Shown: in pieces, positions 10,540-22,211 of the stretch
Layout: each line of letters starts with the position of its first letter
Numbering within the stretch: the first letter of the stretch is position 1
NCBI GenBank assembly: GCA_023974075.1
Contig: JAMFTG010000670.1
Span: forward strand, 61,307 to 125,306
Origin: Chaenocephalus aceratus
Lineage: Eukaryota; Chordata; Actinopteri; Perciformes; Channichthyidae
DNA: 64,000 nucleotides
Direction: 5' to 3'
Translations under genes and position numbers: made by a program
The notes under the pieces: model-generated
The model's database searches: none
What the model saw: the letters and a program-made list of their open reading frames with translations, nothing else
Told to the model about the DNA's origin: nothing

Positions 10540-11701
10540 TAACTCTACTGTGGAGGATTCAGCATGTGAAGTGCAGTCGCTACGAACCTGTTGCATTGAA
10601 GAGCGAAGCCGCTGTATGTTGAAGTTTGATTGATGAGGGTTAATGTTACCCTGCAGTGAGGGGAGCTGGAGACTGTTTGTTTAAGGATTTAAAAGCCTGT
10701 CAGTAAGAGCCGCCTGCAGGACGTCCTCCTGATCTAAAACCCCCAATCCGCCCTTAACAAGGAAAGATGCTCTGCCACTGATTAATAATGGGAGCCGACC
10801 TTTTAAAAATAAATAATCCTGCAATGTGACTCTTATCATGTCAGAAATGACTCTAAAGAAGGTAGATTAAACTTCCTTTTCAATGCCATTAATTAGCTGA
10901 GTGACCTTGTTAATCTTCATAGGGCCTCTAGTAGGGCAGATAGTACAATATAAACATGATCATTACTAATGGTGGGAAATCTCCCTCCGTTAACACCGTG
11001 CTCTGTGGGCCGTTTGAAGATACATCTGCAGTAAAAGCTCTTCATTAACGTAATGATATGTTGTTACTCCCTCCCTGAAAGCATTCCTTTCTTCATCATA
11101 CTTTGGACAGAGACTAGGAGTTCAGTTTACATGATACAGCACATAAAGTATTAGACTCTTTCATTAAATATAACATTACTATTTAGTTATGAAACACAGA
11201 ACAAGCCTCTTCAGCCCATGTTTGAGCCAGAAATGTGTTGAAAGACTTAGAATGTAGGCCTCCGCAGACCTTAACAGAACAAAAACCCTCAATGAATATT
11301 CCTAAATGATTCAGTTTGTAATGTTAAGTGCATTTCTGGAGAGGTTTTTGGACACATGTGTTAGATATCTTAGTGCCTTTTATTCTTCTGCTACATTAAT
11401 GGTGCTTCACACCGGACGCAAAAGAGATTTGTCATGATGGAAAATAACCTTGAAAGTCAACACAAAGATGCAAAAGACGCATATGTGCACCAGGAGACAA
11501 AATAGCGACAAAGCAATTTGACCTAAGATGGAATATTTCGTATCATTGGCATATTTGTTTGAGTTAAAAACGTTGGGCTATTGTGTTTGAGCTCCTGTTC
11601 TCACTGACGTACATAAATCAGAAGTCACCAAGCGGTCTTCAGCACCTCATAATGGTGTGTTGTTTAAATAATAAAGTTGCTGCCATATTTGTGCCTAGAT
11701 G
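10540..11701. other. Intergenic, nothing recognised
   Basis: No exon or bounded repeat could be supported. Short GC-richer patches near 11410 (gcttcacaccggacgc) resemble MITE ends but have no partner. Confidence 0.3.
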
Positions 11702-12455
11702 TGGCAACTACTGCAGCGGGTAGCTCGCTCTAAGCGTGCCGAGCCGTGCGGGGCCCGTGTTTGGTTGCGTTTCCACTTGGCCTGGTTTTGGCCCGGGGCG
11801 ACTTTTTCACCTTTTTTCTGGCCCGACTAAATCGTGGTTCCAGGGCCAGGAACAACCGGGCTGAGTCGGGCTGAGTATGCTAAACTAGAGAGAGGATCGC
11901 TGGCAAGGCGGCTACAACTACAACAAGATGAACATATTTGACCGTGATTTAATTGTAATACACGTTTCAAAATGATGCCGAAGTAACAACACACTGATAC
12001 CGGTTAGTGAAAACCATGAATTAATGCTTTGAGTCTGCAGACAGACGGCAGAGAAACACCCTTTAAAATGCGTGTTTTCTAAATGTAGCTTGGCTAAGCT
12101 AACGTTGTATATGCTCCGACCGTCCACGCTCACAACAACGGCCTACAGACATAAATAAAGCAGCGACTGTGTTCTCCATGACTCAGGCAGTCTGCGGTTT
12201 GTACTTGTTTAACTTTTGTCTAGTTTCTGAACAGATATGAGGAGCTGTGAGCTCTGAGGGCTAAGAGCTAACGGCTGTGTTGTTTTTTGGGGCGCTCATT
12301 GAAGATGACGTCACGGCTCCGCCTACACTGCGTTACTATGGTAACTACCCCAGTTCCTAAACTGTAATGGAAACGCAGCATTGAAGTCAGCCGGGCATAA
12401 TAAGGCCTAACCAAACCGAGCGAGGCCGAGCGAGGCCTGCAGTGGAAACGCGCCA
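11702..12455. mobile_element. TIR element family B, copy 1
   Basis: This is an inverted relative of the element at 20858-21586. The right end CTGCAGTGGAAACGCGCCA is intact, while the left end (TGGCAACTACTGCAGCGGG) is degraded. A TAA follows the right end; the left target site is not clear. The interior matches copy 2 in reverse across most of its length, including the block with gacgtcacggctccgcctac near 12307. No protein was recognised. Confidence 0.75.
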
Positions 12456-13562
12456 TAAGAGGGTTGATGGATCAGCTGCAGTGTTACCATGTGTTAGAAA
12501 TGTATTCAAAAAATGCTTTGCTTGTCATCTCGGGAAAAGACCTGACATGTTCGTATCACTGCTTTTTACTACTCTGTATCATTGTGTAGTTACTTCGGCA
12601 CCTTTCTTGATGCGTTTACTGACATTAAATCACAGCATTTTTCTTAAATATTTGTTTTACATCACCTTGTTAAAAATGAAAAAACATCTGTGTGAAACGA
12701 AGCTGCCGGTGTGCTGAATTAAGTTGATTTGTTATTTGTAAGTTTTGACACATTTTACCTAGCAAGTTTCGAGGGATCACAGAAGCTGAATAAAAGTCAT
12801 GACTGTCAGAAAGAAGGATTTGTTCGGAGCCATACATTCTCCAGTCGTCTGTTTAAAGCCTTTAAAGTGCCGCTCAGTTCATCTTTGAGATGCTTCGAAT
12901 GAGACATTATGTCTTCAATCTCTTCTTATCTATAACTTTGGTAAAGTTCAACTTAAATGATTGATTGACTTTAACATGTCAAGCTAAAGCACTTCCAATC
13001 GTATAGATAAACACAACATAGACAAACAGAGGTACTGGTACAAACTAAGTTACATTTGTACCAAATTTGGTCGAAACTTAATCGGTAATTACACAATGCC
13101 ATTTATTGTTATCCACAGATGCACCATTGACTTTTTGGGGACAAAGCTGCAAAGTGACAGCTGCCTCGCAAATGATCCGTCAAACACGTATTAAATACAC
13201 TGCGTCATGCATATGCTCTGTTTGAAAGAAGTGTAAGATTACTTACAACAACCTGCACAGCTGCGTTGATGTCATCTTCACTTCCATGAACTCTCCTTTT
13301 TGCAATATGTTATGAATGTATAGCCCAACAGGTAGATACACAGAGCTCTAATTGGTTTATTGATAAAACACCAAACAGGATAGCTGGAAAAATGTGCTAT
13401 AATTTAATTCCTTTTCACCCAGTTTTCAAAATACCTTTGTGGATATTTCTTCCATGCACCAATTAAAGATAACTACTCCTTCGTCTTCTCTATCCATCAA
13501 CACTGAATTGATGCATTTAGCTGAGCAGGGTCCTGTCATCCCTTCATCTGTATGTACACTCA
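12456..13562. other. Intergenic, nothing recognised
   Basis: AT-rich DNA with no supported exon, RNA gene or bounded repeat. Confidence 0.35.
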
Positions 13563-14437
13563 GGCCCCGGCCACACGAGGACGAAAACGGTCGTTTGCGT
13601 TACTGTTTAGTGTCATATAGACCGTTCGGCCACACGAGGACGACCGAATACGGCACTAAACGACTGAGGAAACGATAACGGGTCCCAAGGTGGATAGAAC
13701 GGCATACGCAGCGCTCTGGGGGGTGAAATGGCTCCGTGTGTGCGCCCTATACGATCATTTTCTGATAATGATGAGGCAATAGCCCCGCCTCTCCCCACCT
13801 CTGCTGCTCACCCCCGCGTCAAAGTAAACTGCACCCTGAATTCAGATTATTTATCTTTCTCTCGATATGGACATAAACGCGAGTGAAGTCTAATCTGACA
13901 GGACGGAGACACCTCTCAAACTCCCTACACTAGTTATAAATATGTTTATTTTTACTGTCGGCCGGGTCACTCGTTACTGGATCAGCTGCTGCATGAGACA
14001 GACGCTGACGCTGTCCGAAGAGAGGGAGGAAAAAGAGGCTCCGTGTATTTTATTATTATATTATATAGAGTCGTTATTCATTTGTTTTAAAGCTCAATAA
14101 ATAACAAAGAAGACCTTTGACCGGCACTTTTATAATTGTGTCCGGAAGATTTAAACTGTAATACACGTTGACTGGCGAAAAACTCTGCCCGGTTCCCTCG
14201 GCCCCCACCGCGGAGAATAAACAGAAGGGCAACCATGACAACCATGCTTCTTCGCTGCTTTGTGGAGGAAGTTACAGCGCCACCTACAGGCTCGGCATAT
14301 GTACTGCAGCTTCTCCAGCGGTTGGAGCTAAACGGAGACAGACACTATCCGGTGAATATTGCGTGTGGACGGAAGCTTTTTTGCGTTTGCGTTAATCCTA
14401 TGCGTTTAGCCGTTTTCGTCCTCGTGTGGCCGCGGCC
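13563..14437. mobile_element. 875-bp TIR element (GGCC...CACACGAGGACGAAAACGG ends)
   Basis: Long inverted ends are visible: CGGCCACACGAGGACGAAAA on the left and TTTTCGTCCTCGTGTGGCCG on the right. TCA lies directly outside both ends (13560-13562 and 14438-14440), a possible 3-bp target duplication. The left subterminal motif is repeated inside at about 13627-13660. No transposase frame was seen, so it is non-autonomous; superfamily uncertain. Confidence 0.75.
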
Positions 14438-14964
14438 TCAGAAAAACCTCCCTCTGTTTTCATGAATGAGCACAAAGCTCCTCAGGTTACATCCCATCAT
14501 GTGTTTTTGCAGGTGTTGAGAATTACAAAGTGTGAGGAGGGTCGTGACCTCGTCCATCACAGCAGCGCCGTGCTATCAGGTTCACACATTATTCCACATC
14601 CTGGACGCTAAGTGTGCCATACAGTGATCCTGTTTACATAAAACACTCAAGTGTAAGGAGAAGGCTTCATATTAAAACGCTCACGTGTCAGAGAGGCCCT
14701 GACATCTGACGGTTTCATGGAGTAAAAAGACACGTTTAATTATGTATTACACTTTATAAGCTGTGAAAAATGTCCCCCTCAAATCTGTTGTCATACAAAT
14801 TGGGTGTACAAATGTATTATTACTATGAACAGAAGATCTAAAGCAGTAAAATCATGTTTTGTCATAACTCAAATTCCGCTGCAAACTGCAAAGGTGTTTA
14901 CTTGTACACACAAATCCCCTCAAACGTTTTTACTCGTTACATCTTGCTTTGAGCAGACATGTAA

Positions 14965-15001
<37 letters not shown>

Positions 15002-15686
15002 CGTCTCGTTTGCGCATTGCTTACCTGCTGCTTGATTCTTGTTTCACTGGTGCATTTTTTACATGTTTTTAATGCTGAGACGATCACAGACATATTTTAT
15101 AGACTATTCTTGATACTTTTAGCTTAAATGGAGTATAGATAGACCATGTTTATTTAGGTTTATTTGGGTCTTTTTAATTGAACTTGCATTTAATCATACC
15201 CCCAACAATCCCAAGGTTCGATCTGAGGTCAATCTAAGTGTTGACCTAGTCTCTTCACCAACATATAAATCTAAACGCACTGATGCTTAAGATGCCTGCA
15301 TACAAACGGCATCATCTTTCTTAACTTCTATTAATATTCAACCAATTTGACAAAGACATCATACCGGCGATAATGAAAATAACAGAAGAGTTTATCATTT
15401 CAGAAAACATACATACACAACCACATGTTGGCCTTACTCTTCTTTCTATGGAAATGATAGATTCCGCAGATTTGTGTTAGACTTTATTAGACCCAAGGTG
15501 GTTATTTCCTCATAAAGACTGAAACCTTAAGACAGGAAATCCTTCTGTTTGTCTGTTTCTGTCTCTCACTACAAAACTCTTCTCTCCACTGTCCTTATTT
15601 GTCTGTTTCTTCCTCACCCTATTTTCTTTCATATCTAATTTACTTGCTGTCATGTCTTTCTTTTTGCTCCTATATTCCTGGCTTAA
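14438..15686. other. Intergenic with (CA)n
   Basis: A (CA)n microsatellite lies at 14969-14999. No gene was recognised. Confidence 0.4.
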
Positions 15687-15960
15687 AGGTAGGGTAGGTA
15701 AGAAAGAAGAAACCAGCTTGAGTAAGCAAGAATTTGAAAGTACACAACCTCAACTGACAGGCAGGTAGGCCATCCAATTATCTGCCGCGGGCCAAGGCAG
15801 ATAATTGGACTTCGTTTTACAGCGCCACGGCTTCCACAGATGAAATATTTGTATATTTTTATTGTCAAAGCATTTAATGTATTAATTGCTATCGGGCTGT
15901 TAAGAGCATTCCATGGAATATAACAAAAAGTGTTTCTGAAGTGAATGACCTACCCCACCT
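15687..15960. mobile_element. 274-bp MITE with TTAA target sites
   Basis: The ends AGGTAGGGTAGGT and ACCTACCCCACCT are near-perfect inverted repeats, and TTAA flanks both sides (15683-15686 and 15961-15964). A TTAA duplication is typical of piggyBac and Kolobok elements. A hairpin with 13-base arms, CCAATTATCTGCC (15774-15786) and its complement (15796-15808), sits near the middle. There is no coding capacity. Confidence 0.82.
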
Positions 15961-18200
15961 TTAACAGATGGAAGAGAAACTATTTTGCTAACTAACTTAA
16001 ATACTTTAAGATATGTACAAACTAGAGATAGTAAAGAGAAAATCAAAACACAGTGAATGCATGATGCAAGATTTCATAGGAAACAAATCAAACTTATTTC
16101 AGACCAACATCAAACATCCTGATGGTCACCGGAAATGTATATCTTTGGAGAAATTACTGTAATATAATACAGTAATAAAACCAGTCGTCATATTACCACA
16201 AAAAAAACAACCAGACCATGTTGTGTTTAGAAAGGGACAAAAAGAAAAACAGACATAGCTGAAATCAAATCCTGCAATAAAAAGGACACATCCTCATCCG
16301 TACGTGCGTTCCCACAGAGGGAAGGGCTGGTTCATGACTCCTGCGCCCTCCTGTTGCTCCGGATATCTGCCCAATAGAAGAAATTATATTTGCCACCGGC
16401 ACACAGAACTGGATGGCACAGAAGCATCCCCGAACATTTCGTCCTAATCTTCTTTGGCATCTTAGGACGATGACATTTCATAATGCTCCGTCATTTTTGG
16501 GGTATTGAGACTGAATATTGATCGTCAGTTTATGAAAACTTGTCGGGAATCTCAGCTTTCTCAGTATTTACTATTTACTTGCACTGTTTATCTGTTGTAT
16601 TGTGTTGCACTGTTACCTAAGATTTTCGTCGTCATAACTACACTGTAGCTATGCACGTATGACTAATAAAAGCCTTGAACCTTGAAGCTTATATACTCAA
16701 GACACAACTATCAAACTGTGATGCTATCCATCCAACTTTTAGACCTGTAAGGAACACAATTGATTGAATCATATCGGTATTTGGATGAGACCTCTCATGG
16801 ATGAATAAATATAAAGATTTGAAAAAAAAAGTTATCAAGGAAATGTCCGGCTCTGATTCGAAATTTGAAAAAATCATCCTAAATAAATTATTAAAATAAT
16901 TGAGGACATACAACCTTATCTGGGTAGGACAAAAAGATTCATTAATAATCAGATATTTTGGCTCATGCCTCAGTCAGGATTGTGATCGAGAAACGAGTAT
17001 CAGATGGACGCTTTTTAACTAGATCCAAACATATAACTCTTAAAAAGTCCTGCAATAAGAGCATTTGGAACAGCTCTATGTTTTGCAGCTCTGAGCTCCA
17101 GACTCTCCCTCCTCTCCTGTTCCCATGAGAATGATCTCCGGTTGGGGCAGAAGCCACTCGCTGTTACCCTCTGCCCTCCCCCAACGGACCAATCGGCCAA
17201 CATTAAGTGAGCGACCCCGCCAAAGTTAAGATGTATGCCACAGCACAGCAGTAACAGTAGACCGAGGTCAGCTGAAAATAAGATGTCTAATGTCAAAATA
17301 AATACGTAGGACGATGAGATCGGCCATTTCTCTTCATACTTTGAGGAGGGTGCAGAAACACACCCTATATCTTTTTATTTTGAGTTAAAATGTCACTTTT
17401 AAGGATTCTTATCTCTTTGCATGAAGGTGTAAGTGTGTCTCTTATCTCTGCTTTTATCTGTACCCGTCAACTTCTGCAGAACAGTTTATCGCTGTGCAAA
17501 TAAACCTCAATAATCGACAACTCACATCTCTCCACACATGTTGAGCTAGTGTTTCACAAGCCTGGGGCCGAGCCATCTGTCTGGAAATAATCTTAGTGCG
17601 TACTTCCATGTAGAGGGAAGAGCTGCAGGACAGATGAGAAGGTGCATGCAGCGACAGAGAGAGAGACTTGGATGTATGAAGAAGACTGGATACAGCGTTG
17701 GAGAAGGGGCCGCGTTCATCCCTATGAATACAAGACTGCTCAATTAACGAGAACATTTATACCCAGAAGTTCCTTCCTCTGGCAATCTACTGCATCTATC
17801 GGCCCATCATGCATACTGGCCTTTTCCTTTAGCCCCATCCCCAATCCGCATCGCGACCATCCCAACTTAGTCAAATAAATGTAGAGGAAAAATATCTCCA
17901 GATTCTGCTTTTAGCACATTTCACAACTTTAAGGACCTCATTAATTGAATGAAGGCTATTCAAGTTCTAGGACTGGGTAGTTGATTTACTTACTTTCAAT
18001 ATCCGCTGATCTTTCCCAGTGTAAGTCAATGAGAAAAAGTATTTTTGGGCCCAATGACGTCATGGTAGTTGTAGCACAGTTGTGCATGGCTCAAATTAAT
18101 CAAATGTTATTTTTTTCAACCCAAACTTGTGTGGACTAGATGGTCTGCCTCTGCTTGCCTGATCTCCCATGATGCCCCAGAGCGTGGCTTTGTTTTGAGG
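15961..18200. other. Intergenic; possible LINE tail
   Basis: At about 16560-16687 a sequence ending in aataaaagccttgaaccttgaa resembles the 3' tail of a 5'-truncated fish LINE on the plus strand. Otherwise no gene was recognised. Confidence 0.35.
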
Positions 18201-18210
18201 ACAGAGCAGT

Positions 18211-18228
18211 TGCTGACTCAGTATAAAT
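18211..18228 (+). promoter_or_regulatory. Candidate angpt1 promoter: NF-E2/MARE-like site next to TATA box
   Basis: TGCTGACTCA, which matches the NF-E2/MARE form of the AP-1 site, is followed at once by TATAAAT on the coding strand of the angiopoietin exon. A start about 30 bases downstream would give a leader of roughly 960 bases if unspliced. No transcript evidence is available and other starts are possible. Confidence 0.35.
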
Positions 18229-19212
18229 GACCATACAAGGCATCAGGATTTACTTCAGATCAGTTAGGAAAGAAGATTACTGCAGCTACAAAACCATAGC
18301 TAGATCTCTTTCTCTCCTCTATGTTCATTCAACAGTTCAGTTTCTTGTTCTGCCCTCTCTTTCTCCGCATGTTGTCTTATCTCTCTGTCTTATATTTTTG
18401 ACCTATCCTCTTTACACTCCCTTAATATTCCCCCTCTTTTTCTGGCTACTTTTTATTCCCTCTTTCCTTCCTCCCTCATTGCCTCTCAGCCTACAAATAG
18501 AGAGGGTCCTCTAATAGACCTCCCTCAGGTCTCCTGTCCCTCCAATCCTCCCTCTCCTCCTCCCACTCTTCCCTCCCTCGCTCAGACCTCCCTTTCTCAG
18601 CCAGCCCCAGATAAGAAGGGGCAGAAGTATTTCTCTTCGGCCACTTCTGAACAAGCAGCCACCAGAGAAGGATGTTTCCACCCACAGATTTCCTTTCCTT
18701 TCATTCCCCCTGGCAGTTTGGACATTCACTATTCCCAAACCCTAAAAGAAACCATAACCTCTATTTTTATCTCTTAAATTCAACTTAGCTTTTCCAAACA
18801 CATTTTTTTACAAAGATATTAGGGAACTTCAAGGACAATCATGAGAGACCGGCTCAGGGTAAAAGGTAGTGGACCCATCCTGTTATTCTTCATCAGCAAA
18901 AGAAAGCCAACAACAGAAGAAAATTGATATCCAAAAGCAAAAGAAGGACATGGATCCCACGTGTTGATCACCTCGTCTGATGTGATTCTTCACCATTACT
19001 GAGGAAGGAACAGAAGACGCTCACAGGACAGGTGTTGCTTCCTGTTTCTGCAAAAGCGTTACCTGCTGAAATCAAACCGATCAGCCTTCATGGATTGACG
19101 GTAGGTGCAGAGACATCCTGATGTTTCCATGCAGTGAGTTGGGGTCAGTGTGAATGAGCTTCTCTTGACCCTCTTGCCCTGAGAACACTTTAATACGTTT
19201 GAAGAGATCGCT

Positions 19213-19596
19213 ATGAAAGGTGTAAACCTCTGTTGGGGGTCGCTGGTGCTGCTTTGGACCCTGTCAGTCGTCTCTGATGCAGCCGGTGTTTCCAGCGCAG
19301 AACGAGGAGGAGCTGGAAGAAGAAGAAGTGGCGGCGGCGGCGGAGGAGGAGGTGCGGAGAAGAGAAGGAAGTTTCACCGCATCCAACACGGTCAGTGCAG
19401 CTACACCTTCATCCTGCCCGAGCTGGACGGATGTCTGGGCGGAGCATCGCCTCCACAGACCGAACAATATGGCGTCTCTCGCGGCGGGCCAAGCGTCGTG
19501 CAGAGAGACTCTCCACCCATCGACCGCGAATGGTCGGCTCAGAAACTGCAGCGCCTGGAGAGCACGATGGCGAACAACACGCAGTGGCTGCAGAAG
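19213..19596 (+). CDS. angpt1: Angiopoietin (angpt1-like), first coding exon
   Basis: Angiopoietins are secreted ligands of the endothelial Tie2 receptor. These 128 codons hold a signal peptide (hydrophobic run at about residues 6-20), a Gly-rich basic linker and the N-terminal clustering region. The signature RIQHGQCSYTFILPE has conserved Cys62, with Cys74 following. The exon ends with a heptad-like QKLQRLES.MANNTQWLQK at the coiled-coil start. RIQHGQC and TQWLQK fit Angpt1 better than Angpt2. The exon ends at AAG|GTAAGA in phase 0, the position known for angiopoietin exon 1. The ATG is the first in frame after a TGA at 19180-19182. The odd part is eight consecutive glycines (residues 40-47) between arginine/lysine clusters, encoded by GGC/GGA triplets. 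The remaining coiled coil and fibrinogen-like domain are not in the window. An angpt4-like paralogue is the main alternative. Confidence 0.88.
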
Positions 19597-19932
19597 GTAA
19601 GAGACAAACCACCTCCTCTTTATCGTTTGTAGATCTTTTGCACACAACGAAACATGTATGAGGCCAGAAGGTTGACACACATGTGCAGTGTCTTGTAACT
19701 TTGCGACTTATGGAGGACAGCTGGAAAACATGACATCTTTGTACTTTTTACTAAATATCTTACACGAGACCAAAAAGATAAACAATGGAGGAACAGATTT
19801 GAGATTTAGATTTTGGCTACATCAAAATAACTTGGTTGGTCAAAAGCAGGTTGACAGTTCAAGCTAAAGTAATGAGTGTTGTGTCTTGTGACAGATACTT
19901 TGGGTCTTATGCAGAACAGATCACTTATTTAA

Positions 19933-19980
19933 GCGTTTGAGCACCAGGAAAAGCGCTATATAAATGTATTATTATTATTA
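19933..19980 (+). repeat. LINE/SINE-type 3' tail remnant
   Basis: gagcaccaggaaaagcgc followed by tatataaatgtattattatt matches the common 3' tail of fish L2-like LINEs and dependent SINEs. Nothing upstream could be assigned. Confidence 0.45.
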
Positions 19981-20190
19981 GATGAAGGAATTAATTAATG
20001 TTCAGGTACTTTTCACTAAGAATCTTCTGTCAGACCAAAAGGCAAAGTTCAGTACAAATTACAGCCACATAGAACATTGTATCACTGGGTATATAAGTAG
20101 ATTAATTAATGGGAAACATGTTGCTGGAAGACGTGAAAATATGTGTGAATTCATTAATCGGACATGTCATTTTATAGCAGCTGTGTACGC

Positions 20191-20214
20191 AGTGTGTGTG
20201 TGTGTGTGTGTGTG
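20191..20214. repeat. (GT)n microsatellite
   Basis: Twelve uninterrupted GT units. Confidence 0.9.
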
Positions 20215-20857
20215 TCAGTGTGGCTCAGTTTTCTTGCCCGGTGATCTGCAGGAGAGATCAAAGTTTGGGGTTATGACTCTCGATGAGTGGCAGCTGGTTT
20301 CAATCAGTGAACTCTTTCCCTTCTGTTGTTCTAACAAACTATAATTTCTACATCTGTGGTTTCATTGGATATGTGACTGCACGCTGTGCAATAAGATGTG
20401 AAACCATATTCCCCCGTTACCATCTATTCTGCAGAAGTATTGCAGAACACCTCGGCTGTACCAAAGAATGAATGTGTGAAGAACTGACCACTTCTCACAG
20501 ATACAAAAGATCAAGAGTCTGTCTTCAGCCATTAAAGATTGCTAATTATTATATTAATTGATGTATGATGAGTGATGGTTTCTAATTGATAGTGAGTTGG
20601 ATAACATTTGCAGTCTCTTTAGTTTGAGCTGGAAATTGTTACCTGCCTACACATTTCTTCTGATTGCTGGCAGGGGGTGACATGTTGGAGATTCTTGTTA
20701 TCCACCCAGAATTCCCCTCCATTGTGCAATATCCCCGATCCAACAATGGCAGTCTCTAGTGTGAAAAGGATGATAACCTACAAACATCAGTTGTGGGAAT
20801 TTGCCAAGCCGAGTGACTAGTAGTAGTAGCACTACCAGGAATCAAAGACAAGACTAA

Positions 20858-21586
20858 TGGCGCATTTCCACTGCAGGGCCTCGTCGGCTTAGTACGGTAT
20901 GGCTAGGCCTCGTTAGGCCTTGTTAGGCCAGGCTCACTTTATGCTGCGTTTACATTACTGTTCAGGAACTGGGGCAGTAACTATAGTAACGCAGTGTAGG
21001 CGGAGCCGTGACGTCATCTTCAATGCGAAACACAAAACCAACATCAGCTGTTAGCTGTTAGCCCTCAGAGCTCACAGCTCCTCATATCTGTTCAGAAACT
21101 AGACAGAAGTTAAACAATGTACAAACCACAGACTGCTGTGTCATGGAGGAATACAGTCGCTGCTTTATTTATGTCTGTATAGGCCGTTGTTGTGAGTGTG
21201 GACGGAGCATATACTGCGTTAGCTTAGCCGATCTCCATTCATAAAACACGCATTCTAAAGGGTGTTTCTCTGCCGTCTGTCTGCAGACTTGTCAAAGCAT
21301 TAATTCATGGTTTTTTACTAACCGGCATCAGTAGTGTTGTTACTTCGGCATCATTTTGAAACGTGTATTACAATTAAATCACGGTCAAATATGTTCATCT
21401 TGTTGTAGTTGCCAGCGATTGTCTCACTAGTTTAGCATACTCATCCCGGTTGTTGGCCCGGAAAGAACCTCCATTTTGGAGAGCCAGAAAACTGTGAAAA
21501 AGTACGCGCCTAGTGGAAACGCAACCAATAACGGGCCGTGCACGCCATGCTTAAACCACGCTCCGCGCTGCAGTGGAAATGCGCCA
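20858..21586. mobile_element. TIR element family B, copy 2
   Basis: The ends TGGCGCATTTCCACTGCAG and CTGCAGTGGAAATGCGCCA are perfect inverted repeats. TAA flanks both sides (20855-20857 and 21587-21589), a TWA-type duplication as in PIF/Harbinger. This 729-bp copy lies opposite to the one at 11.7 kb. It has no recognised protein. Family A copy 2 begins at the base overlapping its right TAA. Confidence 0.85.
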
Positions 21587-21589
21587 TAA

Positions 21590-22211
21590 AGGCCCTGACA
21601 CACCAAGCAGTCACCAGAGGACTAGCCGACGCTGAAGTCGGCTGTTGCCTGGCCGTGTTCTCCTGCGTTTTGGCCATGTGTCGCACGGGAACACACCAGC
21701 ACCGACTTCAGTGCGTGAGTGGCAATAACTCTCCTTACCAGCAGGCGGCGGTAGTGTGTATTCGTCATTCAAAAGAGGCAACAACCGGAAGACAGAGAAG
21801 AAGAAGAGTATCTTTTCTCCGTAATATCATACAGAGCTGGCCTCTCCTGGATCAAGGTGATGAGCAGGTCTTCGTTTGCATCATTCCAGATCGCCATGAT
21901 GAGATGAAAATGAATAGCAGTCTGTGTGTGCCTTCTTAAATCGTTTGTTTACGTCCCTCACTTCCGCTTCGCTTCTCATGCACTGATTCGCTAGCTGAAC
22001 AGCCAATCAGAGTGATTATTTGGTCCGACTGCCAGACCCGATGCATGGCCGATTCAACATGTTGAATCGGCCACGCATCGGGTCTGGCAGTCCAAATAAG
22101 GCGTGTCACGGTCGACGGTGCGGGACACACCAACCTGACTACGGCGCCGCGAATGCCCGACAGCCTCTGACGGCCTCTGACTCCCAAAATCGGGTTGGTG
22201 TGTCAGGGCCT
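21590..22211 (+). mobile_element. MITE family A, copy 2
   Basis: 622 bp with ends AGGCCCTGACACACCAAGC and GGTTGGTGTGTCAGGGCCT. It has the standard family layout: MADF relic on the minus strand, a central palindrome around gattcaacatgttgaatc, and a GC-rich right segment. The left flank is TAA and the right flank TTA. It abuts family B copy 2, whose TAA target site it appears to have used. Confidence 0.88.
21769..21897 (-). pseudogene. MADF-like gene start in family A copy 2
   Basis: The same 42-codon frame as in copy 1 (start MAIWNDANEDLL, then LYDITEKRY and a Ser-rich end) is intact here. It is the truncated 5' end of a Harbinger-type MADF/Myb-like gene, not a full domain. Confidence 0.65.

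Noticed and set aside
19264..19680. Antisense 138-aa and overlapping frames across angpt1 exon 1
   Set aside because: They are shadows of a GC-rich coding exon with clear homology on the plus strand.
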